Assembly: GCF_004352855.1 (NCBI RefSeq)
Contig: NZ_SJSC01000004.1
Coordinates: forward strand, 1 to 64,000
Direction of reading: 5' to 3'
Origin: Marinomonas sp. KMM3893
GTDB taxonomy: Bacteria; Pseudomonadota; Gammaproteobacteria; Pseudomonadales; Marinomonadaceae
DNA: 64,000 nt
Positions within the stretch are counted from its first letter, which is position 1. Each line of letters begins with the position of its first letter. Of this stretch, positions 16,858 to 26,398 are shown piece by piece. Both the position numbers and the translations under genes were made by a program. A model generated the notes under the pieces. The model had not been told where the DNA came from, searched no databases, and was given only the letters and a program-made list of their open reading frames with translations.

Positions 16858-17772
16858 TTATTGGGTAGACATTTTTAGAAGCCACTCCCGTAAAGCTGAT
16901 ACAGTAGGAGACTGGTCTTGATGAGGGGTTATATGTAGAGAGTAGTCATATTTTAGTGCATCTACTTTTAATGGGGTGAAAGGTATAACTAATGATCCGT
17001 TTGCAATTTCATCTTCAACGAGACAAGAGGGTACCAACGCAATTCCAATTCCAGCGGATGCGGCTTGGAGTACATGGGAAGTCATTTCGAATTGAGGCCC
17101 AAGACGAATATTGGTTGTTGAAAGGTCATGGACAGCAAACCATTGAAACCAATCATCGGGCCTTGTTGATACTTGTAAAAGCGTGTGTAATCCAGCATCA
17201 GATGGTGTGTTAAAAGGTACCCTTTCGAGTAGTGCAGGACTGACTACTGGTACTAAATAATCCTTGACTAGGTGGTACGATGTCATTCCTGGCCAAGCTC
17301 GACCACCACCACTTATAGCAGAGTCTATTCCTTCTAATTCCATATTAAATTGGCGTACTTTTGCATGTATGTGAACAAGAATGTTGGGGTGCTCAATATA
17401 GAAATCAGCCAAACGTGGCATTAACCATTTTGCAGCGAAGGTTGGTAAGCAGGCAAGGTTAATTGATGTTGCTGTAGTCTTATAGGTATTTAAATTTTGT
17501 GACGCATTGCGTATTCGTTGAAGTCCACTGCTCACTTCTCGCATGTACATTGCACCCGCATCATTCAATTGTAATTGTTTTCCGTTTCGGACAAATAATT
17601 CAACTTCCAGTAAATCTTCCAATGATTGTATGTGCCTGCTTACAACGCTTTGTGTGAGAGAAAGCTCTTTGGCTGCTAGCGTAAAGCTAAGGTTCCTTGC
17701 AGATGCTTCAAAAGCTAATAGCCAAGGCATGGAGGGGGTAAGTCGGCGCTGGTTTGTTGATTTATTAGTCAT
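16858..17772 (-). CDS. LysR-family regulator (GcvA-like)
   Basis: A 304-aa protein. The DNA-binding domain (about residues 13-72) reads PWLLAFEASARNLSFTLAAKEL, then SLTQSVVSRHIQSLEDLLEVELF. The effector domain resembles the GcvA-type subgroup (LACLPTFAAKWLMPRLADFYIEHPN, AWPGMTSYHLVKDYLVPVVSP). It converges with the ETF-QO gene and is the only regulator beside the 2-oxoadipate/D-2-hydroxyglutarate block, so it may control it. It does not share a promoter region with that block, so this link is an inference. Confidence 0.88.
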   Translation of the reverse strand: MTNKSTNQRRLTPSMPWLLAFEASARNLSFTLAAKELSLTQSVVSRHIQSLEDLLEVELFVRNGKQLQLNDAGAMYMREVSSGLQRIRNASQNLNTYKTTATSINLACLPTFAAKWLMPRLADFYIEHPNILVHIHAKVRQFNMELEGIDSAISGGGRAWPGMTSYHLVKDYLVPVVSPALLERVPFNTPSDAGLHTLLQVSTRPDDWFQWFAVHDLSTTNIRLGPQFEMTSHVLQAASAGIGIALVPSCLVEDEIANGSLVIPFTPLKVDALKYDYSLHITPHQDQSPTVSALREWLLKMSTQ

Positions 17773-18103
17773 ATATGTACTCTATAGACCTCTGTCTCAA
17801 TTTTAGAATTTTAGGAAGTTTAAATGTAGTGACTTAAATGTACAATTACTGAAACGCCAGATTTATGCCTTAAATAAAATAGGTATGAATTAAAATAAGA
17901 TAGCGAAATAGCTTCGTGTAAACAATCCACTTTTATTAAATAGCCTCAACGTAACTCATGACCTATTTCGGGATTTTATAAAACCCATCTCCTGCGTCAT
18001 ATGGTGACGCATGCTTTTCACGACTACTCTTTTATTTTCTGTTTCGTCTGTTAGTATCAAAAAGTCAACTGATTGATTTTTGTATTTTAATGGTGGATTA
18101 CAC
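17773..18103. promoter_or_regulatory. Gap at the left edge of the defence/mobile island
   Basis: A 331-bp AT-rich gap. The clearest structure is the inverted repeat TGCGTCA-TATGG-TGACGCA at 17993-18011, followed by TGCTTTTC. It could be an operator, a weak terminator or part of a recombination site for the giant recombinase downstream. GGTGG eight bases before ATG 18104 is the ribosome site of the next gene. Confidence 0.45.
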
Positions 18104-18943
18104 ATGGCTGAAATGAACTTAGGTGAAGTGGTATGTAAGGTGGATCTTGAAATTGAAGGGATAGCTTTTTATGAGAAAGAAGGTGGTGTGCTTGTCTCTG
18201 CGATGGACAGTAGTGGTAATGAAGCTGTTAAACTTATCAGTAAACTATTGGGGGATATTTCGTTTATAGCCAATAGTAACGGTCTCCTGAAGTTAGAAAA
18301 AAAACAAGCAGGCTTCAAACTAAAAAAAGATTGTTTCTCAATTCTAATATTTCCTAAATACTTTAAGATTTTGTATTTTTTCGATGATAAAAACAGAGAC
18401 TTATTTAGTACTGTGCGAAAAATTGTATGTGATGTTATGGATACATCGTTCAAATATTACGGTAAATGCTTTGATACTATTAATAATGCAAAAACTAAGC
18501 TAGACAACTCAGTTTATGATATTGCAGGCGAAAACTGCGTTAAACAAATTGCGAGTTCAGTTGCAACTATACGTGAGCTATCTAAAGGCAAAGAAATTAC
18601 TGTCGAAATTGATGATTATCAACCTATTATCATTAATACAGAAACTGTTCCACACAAGTTAATTAGTAAAATTGATGATAAGCCGCATAATTTAGAACAA
18701 TACGAAATTATAGCAGTAGATAAGAAAAAGAGCGAAACTATGGTGTTGCCGTATACGGGTAAGGGCAGCAAAAAAATAACATTATCCCATGATCAATTCT
18801 GTTTGTTTCGAAAGGAATATGGTTTTGGTTTGTTGCCTGAAGGTCCTTTTTTCGACTTTAAAGTTAAGCAGATTACAGGAGGGAAATACAATTTACTTAG
18901 TTTTAACGTATTTGAAAGTCCGCAAAATCAGTTAGGACTTTGA
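18104..18943 (+). CDS. Uncharacterised protein, partner of giant recombinase
   Basis: A 279-aa soluble protein that I do not recognise. It has no signal peptide or membrane segment. It is rich in Lys and beta-type segments (GVLVSAMDSSGNEAV, FSILIFPKYFKILYFF, KEITVEIDDYQPIIIN), with a central helical part. I start it at ATG 18104 (MAEMNLGEV) because GGTGG lies just upstream; a TTG at 18080 would add eight residues. The next gene's ATG lies two bases past its stop, so the two form a tight operon and probably act together. Confidence 0.7.
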   Translation: MAEMNLGEVVCKVDLEIEGIAFYEKEGGVLVSAMDSSGNEAVKLISKLLGDISFIANSNGLLKLEKKQAGFKLKKDCFSILIFPKYFKILYFFDDKNRDLFSTVRKIVCDVMDTSFKYYGKCFDTINNAKTKLDNSVYDIAGENCVKQIASSVATIRELSKGKEITVEIDDYQPIIINTETVPHKLISKIDDKPHNLEQYEIIAVDKKKSETMVLPYTGKGSKKITLSHDQFCLFRKEYGFGLLPEGPFFDFKVKQITGGKYNLLSFNVFESPQNQLGL

Positions 18944-18945
18944 GT

Positions 18946-21900
18946 ATGATTTCTCAATTACTGAGTAATTGGCCTGAAGAGGGTGTGTCATTTGATCAAA
19001 AGAGGGCCGCGCTTCGTTTTTTTGTCCGAGGTTTACGTGCTGTTAAATACAAGCAAAATATAGAAGAGCCACTATTAAGCGTAGATGCTTTATTCCAGGA
19101 AAGCGTCTCGGCTGAAATTGATTTACATCTGCTGAAAACAAACGTCACAGGAAAATTTGAATCTAGAGCTGTGTCTACTTTAGCAACTATTGATGTTGCT
19201 ACTTACTATTCAGTTGAGCTGAGTAGGGTTCCATTATTAATGCAATCCGCTGTATTTATTTCACTATTTTCCCACAACAATTCACCTCGCGATAGTGTAA
19301 CTATTATGGAGGCAGCTGGAAATATTCGACGTTTGATCACGTCTAGTAGATTAATGATATCTGAAGTTCCTGATGGCTTGGATTTGTTGGAAACATTGGA
19401 ATATGTTGTACATTTGAACATCAAAAGAAATGCAGTCTCGTTTGTTTTTTTTAAACTTGTTAAACAAGGCTGGTCGGTTTTTACTCAGTTAAAAAGTGAT
19501 GTCCGTGCTGACATCATCCCACCGCGAAGAAAGCGACATCACAAGCCTCAGATTCAAACGCAGCCAATACCCTTTTCTGGTAATGAATTAACGATAGAGG
19601 AACCCGAAGAGAGCCAACACATTGAACTAGATGAAAGCTCTGTATTTCCAGTTCGTGCTGCACAGCGAGATTTATTTCGTAATAAAATCATTGAAACCAG
19701 AGAGCAGTTTGGTCTGCTGCTTTGCCCAGTTCGTTTATCATCTCTCGAAGTGCAAGGTGTTCGGAAATGGTTGAGTTCAGCGTCTGGCTCAATATCATCT
19801 GTATTAGCATCATTAGTGATGCTCACTGCGTTGAAAGAGCATGAAATTTTGGGGCTGCATGTTACTAATTTAACGACTGAAGTAGAGCCTCTAATGAGTG
19901 ATGGAGCTGTGTATGGTGTGGTTGATCTTCAAGCACATGTCTACTGGCGTAGAGAGCTTGATGTCCAAAACCGCTTTAGTCCTTCAGAAGAAAACTTACC
20001 TTGGTTAAATAATCATCAGCAATGGTTAGCTTTACCCATCCCTGAGCTTTTTATTGGAATTATATCTGGGGTAGTGCTCCATTCAGATCAATGTACAGTT
20101 GAGACATGGTTGGATCTCAGTAATGAAAAACAAGCAAAGGAGTTTCTTAATCATGCCTGTAGAGAAATTCGAGAAATAGGGCAATTACAAAGGCCTATTA
20201 GTAGAAGGGAGCTTCGTTACTGGCTATTTGCTTGTGTTGCAGATCGGTTCGGACAACATGTTGCGTCGTTAATTTTTGCAAATAACAGTTTTTCTAACTC
20301 GACAAGGCACTACTACATGGCTGCGAGTGCAGAAGATCTTCAGCGGCTCTTTGTACAAGCCATCAACCCATTTACACCAGTTGATATGTCCAGTGCCCGA
20401 GATGTTGATCAAGCAGGGATGGTAGGATCTCGTCTATCTATTTCAGTGGCTCGTTTTAAACAACGATTAGCAAGTAAGGTGAGCGCTTTAAATGAATTGT
20501 TGCTGACAGTTAAAACGGAAAAAGACCTTGAACAGCTAAGATATATTTATAATTTGATCGCAGCTTATACAGTGACCATGTTCGCGTGTGCTACTAGTCA
20601 TCGACGACACAATTCAATTTTTATTGAACACTCTTGTTGGAACTATGATTATTCACAGGTTCTTGTTGCTGATAAGATTTTCTTCGGTGAAAGTGCCGTT
20701 CGAATTATACCCGTTCCAGAAATGTTATCCTCACAAATCAGAAATTCTAAGGGGTGGGTTGAGCAAATTATTAAGCGCTTAATAGCTATACGACATCCTT
20801 TTTCTGAAATATTGATTGCGTCTTTATCCCGCAGAGGCAATACCCCTTTTCTTGGTGTTTGGGTGGGTGAGAATACGTTGACTACAGCTGGAACTTCGCA
20901 AATTTCAATGTGCTTAGGTGACGATTGGACACTTCCCCAAAATTGTATGCGACAGCTTTCTTATCAAGCCATGTTTCAGCAACCCCAATCATCTCAATAT
21001 TTAGATCATCAAATGGGGCATGTTTCATCCGCTCTTAATTCTTTTCAGAACACATCGTTAAGAAGCTTGCATGATGATGAGAAGAATTCACATCGAGACT
21101 TTATTGGGAATAGTTTAAACGAACTTGGTTTTGTGAATTTGAGGCGTACCAAATTTAGTGGCATTGCAAAGCTTGATGCCACTTATTTTTTGCCAGAAAC
21201 AATCAACGGTAATGACACTATAACGACTAAACAATTAGCGACAACCGCTCTAACTAGTGTTATGGCAGAGGTGAAAGCTACTAATAAATCAGTATATGAG
21301 CTTCTTGATGAAAAGCTTGCTGATCAACCATTTATACATGAAGAAGCGTTGAAACAATTAGAAGCCTTAATGATCGATGAGAATGGCAATCAGTTAGATG
21401 ATGAAACCTTTGAGCGTTTACTCAAAGGTGTATATTTCAAGAGCCCAAAAGTTGAAACGGTTTTTCCTTATAGAATGCACATGGCTGAGCATAGTCACCA
21501 AATTCTGTATGCTCAATTTATTGAGCTAGTTGCAGCTCTGTTTAATCAATATGAAGGTCTAGATAATGACTATTTAAAGTCGATATTATTAATATCTCTC
21601 ATATTTGATGGGGAAAATACAGTCGCTGATTTTTTAAAAATAAAGACTGAGAAATCCTTAATCATTGAAAATATTTCCTATAAGAACCATTATTTAACTG
21701 GCGATATTGAGAAGAAGCCTATCATCTTTTCAGGCATTAGTAGTGTGCTATTGATTCTATTGTTGAATAAATCGGATTCAAGAAGTGTAAAGTTCAACAT
21801 TGCACAACTTGATAAATGTCTTATCCTTCTAACTGGCCGAAAGCGTCAAAGCATTGCTGGAAATCTCCTAAACCTAATGCGTGACTTTGTTAATGTAGCT

Positions 21901-24207
21901 TTGCGCGAGCTTCAAGCTAATACCTGGAGTCTGGTTGGCTTGCTTAAACACATTAGTATTAATCCTCGACCAGGTGAAACTGGGGTTCTATTCGGGCTAC
22001 GTCAAGGTACGGTTAAAACGAAACACTTATCTTTTCATGCCTTGATGCGTTTGATATCACCAATACAGTTTTTTACGCTTAACAGTACTCAGGAGCTAGC
22101 CTCTGTCCAAGAGAGGGCATTGGAAAAACGATCCTATAAAACGACTAAGGACAAATCGTTTTACAAAGCGTTTTTTAAAGAGTTACCGCAAGCACTTGAT
22201 GAAGCAGATAACAATGCAAAGATGGGCATAAGAAGCTATTGGAATCATTTGATTAAAGATGGCAAGTCACGATCATCTGTTAGCGAGTTGGTAAATGACT
22301 CCAATTCGCTGCCTGAAATAATAGTATTGATTCTGTCCTGGCTACTTGAAGCGGCTTCTAGACATGGGCAGCGCGATACTGGGTTGCAGATATCGACAAT
22401 AAAAACATATTTATCTACGATTGGTCCTGCGTTGTGTGAGCTATGCTCGAATACATCATTACTATCATTAGACTACGACGACCTTATTGATGTTTATCAA
22501 GGTGTGATTGACATGGGAGAGCCGACTCACACGCAATCCAGATCAAAACGTTTGATGGACTTTCATAAACAATGCCGACGATATTTTCCATTTCCCAAAG
22601 TAGATTGGCAAGATCTGGATGTGCCATTAGTCGATGAAGCAATTACTCGAAATATCATCACGCATGTGGAATACGAAAGGGCGTTTAATCTTCTAGAAAA
22701 TGACCAATATCTAACCCCATCAGAGCAAGAATCTTGTCTTGCTGTTCTCATTATTAGTTATCGACTAATGACAAGACGTGGAGAAACTCGACGTCTAAGA
22801 GTAAACGACTGGTGTGTGCAAAGTGGTCTGTGTTCGGTGCGTAGTAATGTTTTTGGTAGTACCAAGACGGTTAAGGGGAATAGACGAATTCCTTACACTG
22901 TCTTAATGACAACAGATGAGCAAGAGCGAATTCACGGGTTCATTGAGAAAGCAAAGACGCAAAATGGCAATTCTCCATTATTTTGTGATTCATTGTTTCC
23001 AAACCGTATTCGAAGTATGGATAAAACATTCAATCGAGTAACAGAGGCCCTTCAACTGGCAACAGGTGATAAAAGTACGCGTCTTTATGATTGCAGGCAT
23101 ACGGGTATAAACTTTATTTCAACAGCATTGCAATTAAGTGATAGCCAGACAGATCCGATTGCCTTATCCATCAAGCGATGGTTGCCATGCGGTACTTTTG
23201 CAGAGTTTCAAGAGAGTTTTCGCCAAGCGACTATAGGCAACCCATCAACACGTCATGCCTTGTTACCAGCGTTGGCAATGATGGTCGGTCACAGTTCAGC
23301 GACAACCACCATCAGTAACTATATTCACCTGACTCATTATTGGAGATGGCTTGCGATAGAGCGAGAACTTAGATCTCTGAAAACCTTAGATAGCGGCTTA
23401 CAAGCTCTTGTTAAAATGCCTAAAGCACAATTTTTCCGACAGAAAAACAAAACAGGTTTATCTGCTGCTTATTGCATACTCGAAGATTTAATAACAAAGG
23501 GCGCCACAGCAAATCTTATTAGTGAAGAGGGAAGCCACTTTCCAGAACTAGAGTTAAGTGATATTGCGCAAGATACTCTTACTGCGAGGCTGGTATCGAT
23601 CAAAGACATTGAGCGGTCACTTAGAGTGCTGGAATACCTCAATGTGACCTCAGGTAGTAACGGTATTGATCTGAATGGTGAACAGGCCCAGTATGTGATT
23701 GAAAAGTCTGATTTAGAAACCAGCTTTGTGAGTCGTGTTTGGCAAGCCTATCAAGACACGTTAGAGAAAGATGTTGGCTATCGGGCTTTTTCCATTCCAG
23801 CTCGCCTCAATAATGTCGTGTTGCCTGATGCCTATCGTCCAAAAGCCGCTGAAGCATACCTATCTGACCCTGATTTTTGGGGACCCATAAAAGTATTACT
23901 TTCTCTTGATCAAACTACATTAAACCGTTTTTTATCCCTATGGGGGCACGCTTGGGATGCCTCAGACCGAGTGTGTAAAGTACCCGAAAATAAACGAGCG
24001 GAGTGGCAAGCTATTTTGGGGCGATTATCTTGGTATCCAGAGTTCAAGCCACAATCAGAGGTGAGAAGGCATCAGCATGGTATTCTAGTGAAATGTCATG
24101 AGTTAAGACTGCTAAGCAAGAATAGAGAAGAAGAGGGGGTGAGTATGTTGAAGCTAAGTCATGCCTTGTTCTTAATGACGTTACAGCAGAAGCTAGCATT
24201 GAGTTAA
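18946..24207 (+). CDS. Giant protein with C-terminal tyrosine recombinase domain
   Basis: About 1753 aa, roughly four to five times a normal integrase. Residues about 1245-1480 carry the tyrosine recombinase core: Arg1277/1278 in MTRRGETRRLR, Lys1307 in STKTVKGNRR, YDCRHTG with Arg1384 (the usual first His is Tyr), GHSS with His1449, and Tyr1459 in SNYIHL as nucleophile. Residues about 1150-1235 look like the N-terminal core-binding SAM-like region. A second stretch around residues 440-480 (ACVADRFGQHVASLI, then NNSFSNSTRHYYMAASAEDL) recalls a decayed GH..T..Y box, hinting at an inactive recombinase copy in the N-terminal half. The role of the first 1100 residues is unknown. Probably site-specific recombination for a mobile island. 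ATG 18946 is chosen over TTG 18940. Confidence 0.8.
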   Translation: MISQLLSNWPEEGVSFDQKRAALRFFVRGLRAVKYKQNIEEPLLSVDALFQESVSAEIDLHLLKTNVTGKFESRAVSTLATIDVATYYSVELSRVPLLMQSAVFISLFSHNNSPRDSVTIMEAAGNIRRLITSSRLMISEVPDGLDLLETLEYVVHLNIKRNAVSFVFFKLVKQGWSVFTQLKSDVRADIIPPRRKRHHKPQIQTQPIPFSGNELTIEEPEESQHIELDESSVFPVRAAQRDLFRNKIIETREQFGLLLCPVRLSSLEVQGVRKWLSSASGSISSVLASLVMLTALKEHEILGLHVTNLTTEVEPLMSDGAVYGVVDLQAHVYWRRELDVQNRFSPSEENLPWLNNHQQWLALPIPELFIGIISGVVLHSDQCTVETWLDLSNEKQAKEFLNHACREIREIGQLQRPISRRELRYWLFACVADRFGQHVASLIFANNSFSNSTRHYYMAASAEDLQRLFVQAINPFTPVDMSSARDVDQAGMVGSRLSISVARFKQRLASKVSALNELLLTVKTEKDLEQLRYIYNLIAAYTVTMFACATSHRRHNSIFIEHSCWNYDYSQVLVADKIFFGESAVRIIPVPEMLSSQIRNSKGWVEQIIKRLIAIRHPFSEILIASLSRRGNTPFLGVWVGENTLTTAGTSQISMCLGDDWTLPQNCMRQLSYQAMFQQPQSSQYLDHQMGHVSSALNSFQNTSLRSLHDDEKNSHRDFIGNSLNELGFVNLRRTKFSGIAKLDATYFLPETINGNDTITTKQLATTALTSVMAEVKATNKSVYELLDEKLADQPFIHEEALKQLEALMIDENGNQLDDETFERLLKGVYFKSPKVETVFPYRMHMAEHSHQILYAQFIELVAALFNQYEGLDNDYLKSILLISLIFDGENTVADFLKIKTEKSLIIENISYKNHYLTGDIEKKPIIFSGISSVLLILLLNKSDSRSVKFNIAQLDKCLILLTGRKRQSIAGNLLNLMRDFVNVALRELQANTWSLVGLLKHISINPRPGETGVLFGLRQGTVKTKHLSFHALMRLISPIQFFTLNSTQELASVQERALEKRSYKTTKDKSFYKAFFKELPQALDEADNNAKMGIRSYWNHLIKDGKSRSSVSELVNDSNSLPEIIVLILSWLLEAASRHGQRDTGLQISTIKTYLSTIGPALCELCSNTSLLSLDYDDLIDVYQGVIDMGEPTHTQSRSKRLMDFHKQCRRYFPFPKVDWQDLDVPLVDEAITRNIITHVEYERAFNLLENDQYLTPSEQESCLAVLIISYRLMTRRGETRRLRVNDWCVQSGLCSVRSNVFGSTKTVKGNRRIPYTVLMTTDEQERIHGFIEKAKTQNGNSPLFCDSLFPNRIRSMDKTFNRVTEALQLATGDKSTRLYDCRHTGINFISTALQLSDSQTDPIALSIKRWLPCGTFAEFQESFRQATIGNPSTRHALLPALAMMVGHSSATTTISNYIHLTHYWRWLAIERELRSLKTLDSGLQALVKMPKAQFFRQKNKTGLSAAYCILEDLITKGATANLISEEGSHFPELELSDIAQDTLTARLVSIKDIERSLRVLEYLNVTSGSNGIDLNGEQAQYVIEKSDLETSFVSRVWQAYQDTLEKDVGYRAFSIPARLNNVVLPDAYRPKAAEAYLSDPDFWGPIKVLLSLDQTTLNRFLSLWGHAWDASDRVCKVPENKRAEWQAILGRLSWYPEFKPQSEVRRHQHGILVKCHELRLLSKNREEEGVSMLKLSHALFLMTLQQKLALS

Positions 24208-24307
24208 TGTAACGTTAAAAAGACGGCTTGCTCATTGAAAGGAACAATAGCTTTCTTTGCTCATCTTTTCTGGATTAAACTTTATGAATGAGTGGAGGTA
24301 TCTCGAT

Positions 24308-24409
24308 ATGATGAACACTTGGTTAGAAAGAAAACTTGAAGAAAGCTTCCTTTGTTTACTGCTATTGTCTCTTCCTGCTGCTTTCGCGGTTGGCTACTGT
24401 ATTTTTTAA
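24308..24409 (+). CDS. Small membrane peptide (33 aa)
   Basis: A 33-aa open frame begins with tandem ATGs after a strong ribosome site (GGAGG, nine bases upstream). A charged N-terminus (MMNTWLERKLEES) is followed by one hydrophobic segment (FLCLLLLSLPAAFAVGYCIF) up to the stop. It may be a single-span membrane peptide or a toxin-like microprotein. No homology can be claimed. It sits between the giant recombinase and tandem hairpins upstream of hsdM. Confidence 0.4.
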   Translation: MMNTWLERKLEESFLCLLLLSLPAAFAVGYCIF

Positions 24410-24438
24410 AGAAAATAATGTGATCGGAAGAGTTTTTA

Positions 24439-24469
24439 GGCGCCGCGAGGCGCCCACAGCAAAGCTGTG
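24439..24469 (+). terminator. Tandem hairpins upstream of hsdM
   Basis: Two stem-loops lie back to back: GGCGCC-GCGA-GGCGCC and CACAGC-AAA-GCTGTG, followed by TTTGCTCT. They probably end transcription of the recombinase operon and small ORF. From 24470 to 24718 I see no gene, only the leader and promoter of hsdM. Confidence 0.6.
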
Positions 24470-24718
24470 TTTGCTCTAATGTAGAAGGCAGTGCCCGAAG
24501 TGTTCCAAGGGGGAGATGCAGGGATGGCGCAGGTTACTGATAGAGATAATTTAGCTGGCGATAAAAGGCTATAGACTGCTTTGGGTTATCAATAAAAGAC
24601 ATTATCAAGTAATATACCTGTATTTTTTTCGCAAGGTAAAGTAGTTGCTATCCAGCGTTCATGCATCTTACTTTGCTTAGAACAAGTACCCCGTTTAGAA
24701 CAAGGCGAAACACCGCCA

Positions 24719-26398
24719 ATGGAGAAAATCCAGCTCATGGAACCGACAGAAGTAAACGCAGCATCGGCTAAACCTGTAAAAACCCCTTCAGCAAAAAAGA
24801 AACCCACTAAGAAAAAACCAAGCAAAGGCTTTGAAGAAACCTTATGGGATACCGCGAACCAATTGCGCGGCAGTGTTGAATCCTCCGAATACAAGCATGT
24901 TGTATTGAGTTTAGTGTTCCTTAAATTCATCAGTGATAAATTCGAAGCCCGTCGCCAACAAATGATGGACGACGGTCAAGAAGCCTTTATCGAGATGAAA
25001 GAGTTTTACCAGCAAGACAACATCTTCTATTTGCCCGAAGAAACGCGCTGGTCTTATGTAAAAGTGCGTGCCAAGCAAGACGATATCGCGGTGATTATTG
25101 ATTCCGCCTTAGCCACCATAGAAAAGAACAACCCAAGTTTAAAAGGCGCACTGCCAGACAATTACTTCTCTCGCCAAAACTTGGAAGTAAAAAAGCTTGC
25201 GTCCCTTATCGACAGCATTGAAAACATCGACACCCTCGCCAACGAATGCGACACCACAGAAGAAGACCTAGTGGGTCGAGTGTACGAATACTTTTTGGGT
25301 AAATTTGCTGCCACAGAAGGCAAGGGCGGCGGCGAATTCTACACGCCAAAGTCTGTGGTGACCCTATTGGCACAAATGCTCGAACCCTACCAAGGCACAG
25401 TGTATGACCCTTGTTGTGGTTCTGGCGGTATGTTTGTGCAATCTTTGAAATTCGTCAAAGAGCACGAAGGCCGCAGTAAAGACATCGCCATTTATGGGCA
25501 AGAACTTACCTCGACCACCTACAAACTGGCGAAGATGAACTTGGCGATTCGTGGCTTGTCGGGCAACTTGGGTGAAAAGCCCGCAGACACCTTTTTCTCC
25601 GATCAGCACCCTGACTTAAAAGCCGATTACATCATGGCGAATCCGCCATTTAATCTAAAAGACTGGCGCAGCGAATCGGAACTTACAGACGATCCACGAT
25701 TTGCAGGCTACCGTACGCCGCCAACGGGCAATGCCAACTATGGTTGGATATTACACATGCTCTCGAAACTCAGCGAAACCGGCACCGCAGGGTTTGTACT
25801 GGCGAACGGCTCCATGAGTTCGAACACGTCAGGGGAAGGGGAGATACGCCAGCAGCTAGTGGAAAACGACCGCGTAGAATGCATGATCGCTTTGCCGGGG
25901 CAGTTGTTTTACACCACACAAATTCCTGTTTGCTTGTGGGTTATCAGCAAAGACAAAACTGCGAACGCAAGCAAAGGTTTCCGCAACCGCGAAACCGAAA
26001 CCCTATTCATCGACGCCCGTGAAATGGGCTCCATGATCAGCCGTGTACACAAAGACCTCACTGTGGATGATCTCGCGAAAATCGCCGACACCTTCCACGC
26101 CTGGCGCAGCAGCGATGAAGCCTTGAAACAACGCGTGGCAAGCGGCGACTGCAAAATCAGTGAATACCAAGACCTTGCAGGCTTCTGCAAATCCGCCACC
26201 ATAGAAGACATCAAAACCAACGACTATGTACTCACACCGGGCCGTTACGTGGGCGCTGCTGAGATTGAAGACGACGGCATTCCCTTTGAAGTGAAAATGC
26301 GCGAACTCAGCCAAACCCTTTATAGCCAAATGAAGCAAGCGGAAGAGCTTGATAAAGCCATTCGCAAGAATTTAGAGGGGCTGGGTTATGGAGAGTGA
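24719..26398 (+). CDS. hsdM: Type I restriction-modification methyltransferase subunit
   Basis: A 559-aa N6-adenine DNA methyltransferase. After a Lys/Ala-rich leader (about residues 14-36), the N-terminal HsdM helical domain begins at FEETLWDTANQLRGSVESSEY. The catalytic domain shows FYTPKSVVTLLAQML, motif I YDPCCGSGGMF (about residue 230) and motif IV NPPF (about 310). The C-terminus DKAIRKNLEGLGYG fits HsdM. A second in-frame ATG at 24737 is possible. It overlaps hsdS by 11 bp. With HsdS it methylates the host site, and with HsdR it forms the restriction complex encoded about 6 kb downstream. Confidence 0.95.
   Translation: MEKIQLMEPTEVNAASAKPVKTPSAKKKPTKKKPSKGFEETLWDTANQLRGSVESSEYKHVVLSLVFLKFISDKFEARRQQMMDDGQEAFIEMKEFYQQDNIFYLPEETRWSYVKVRAKQDDIAVIIDSALATIEKNNPSLKGALPDNYFSRQNLEVKKLASLIDSIENIDTLANECDTTEEDLVGRVYEYFLGKFAATEGKGGGEFYTPKSVVTLLAQMLEPYQGTVYDPCCGSGGMFVQSLKFVKEHEGRSKDIAIYGQELTSTTYKLAKMNLAIRGLSGNLGEKPADTFFSDQHPDLKADYIMANPPFNLKDWRSESELTDDPRFAGYRTPPTGNANYGWILHMLSKLSETGTAGFVLANGSMSSNTSGEGEIRQQLVENDRVECMIALPGQLFYTTQIPVCLWVISKDKTANASKGFRNRETETLFIDAREMGSMISRVHKDLTVDDLAKIADTFHAWRSSDEALKQRVASGDCKISEYQDLAGFCKSATIEDIKTNDYVLTPGRYVGAAEIEDDGIPFEVKMRELSQTLYSQMKQAEELDKAIRKNLEGLGYGE

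Noticed and set aside
18946-24207. Giant protein as an assembly fusion of several integrases
   Set aside because: The frame is open for 5.2 kb, with even composition and a coupled upstream gene, so a single long protein is more likely.
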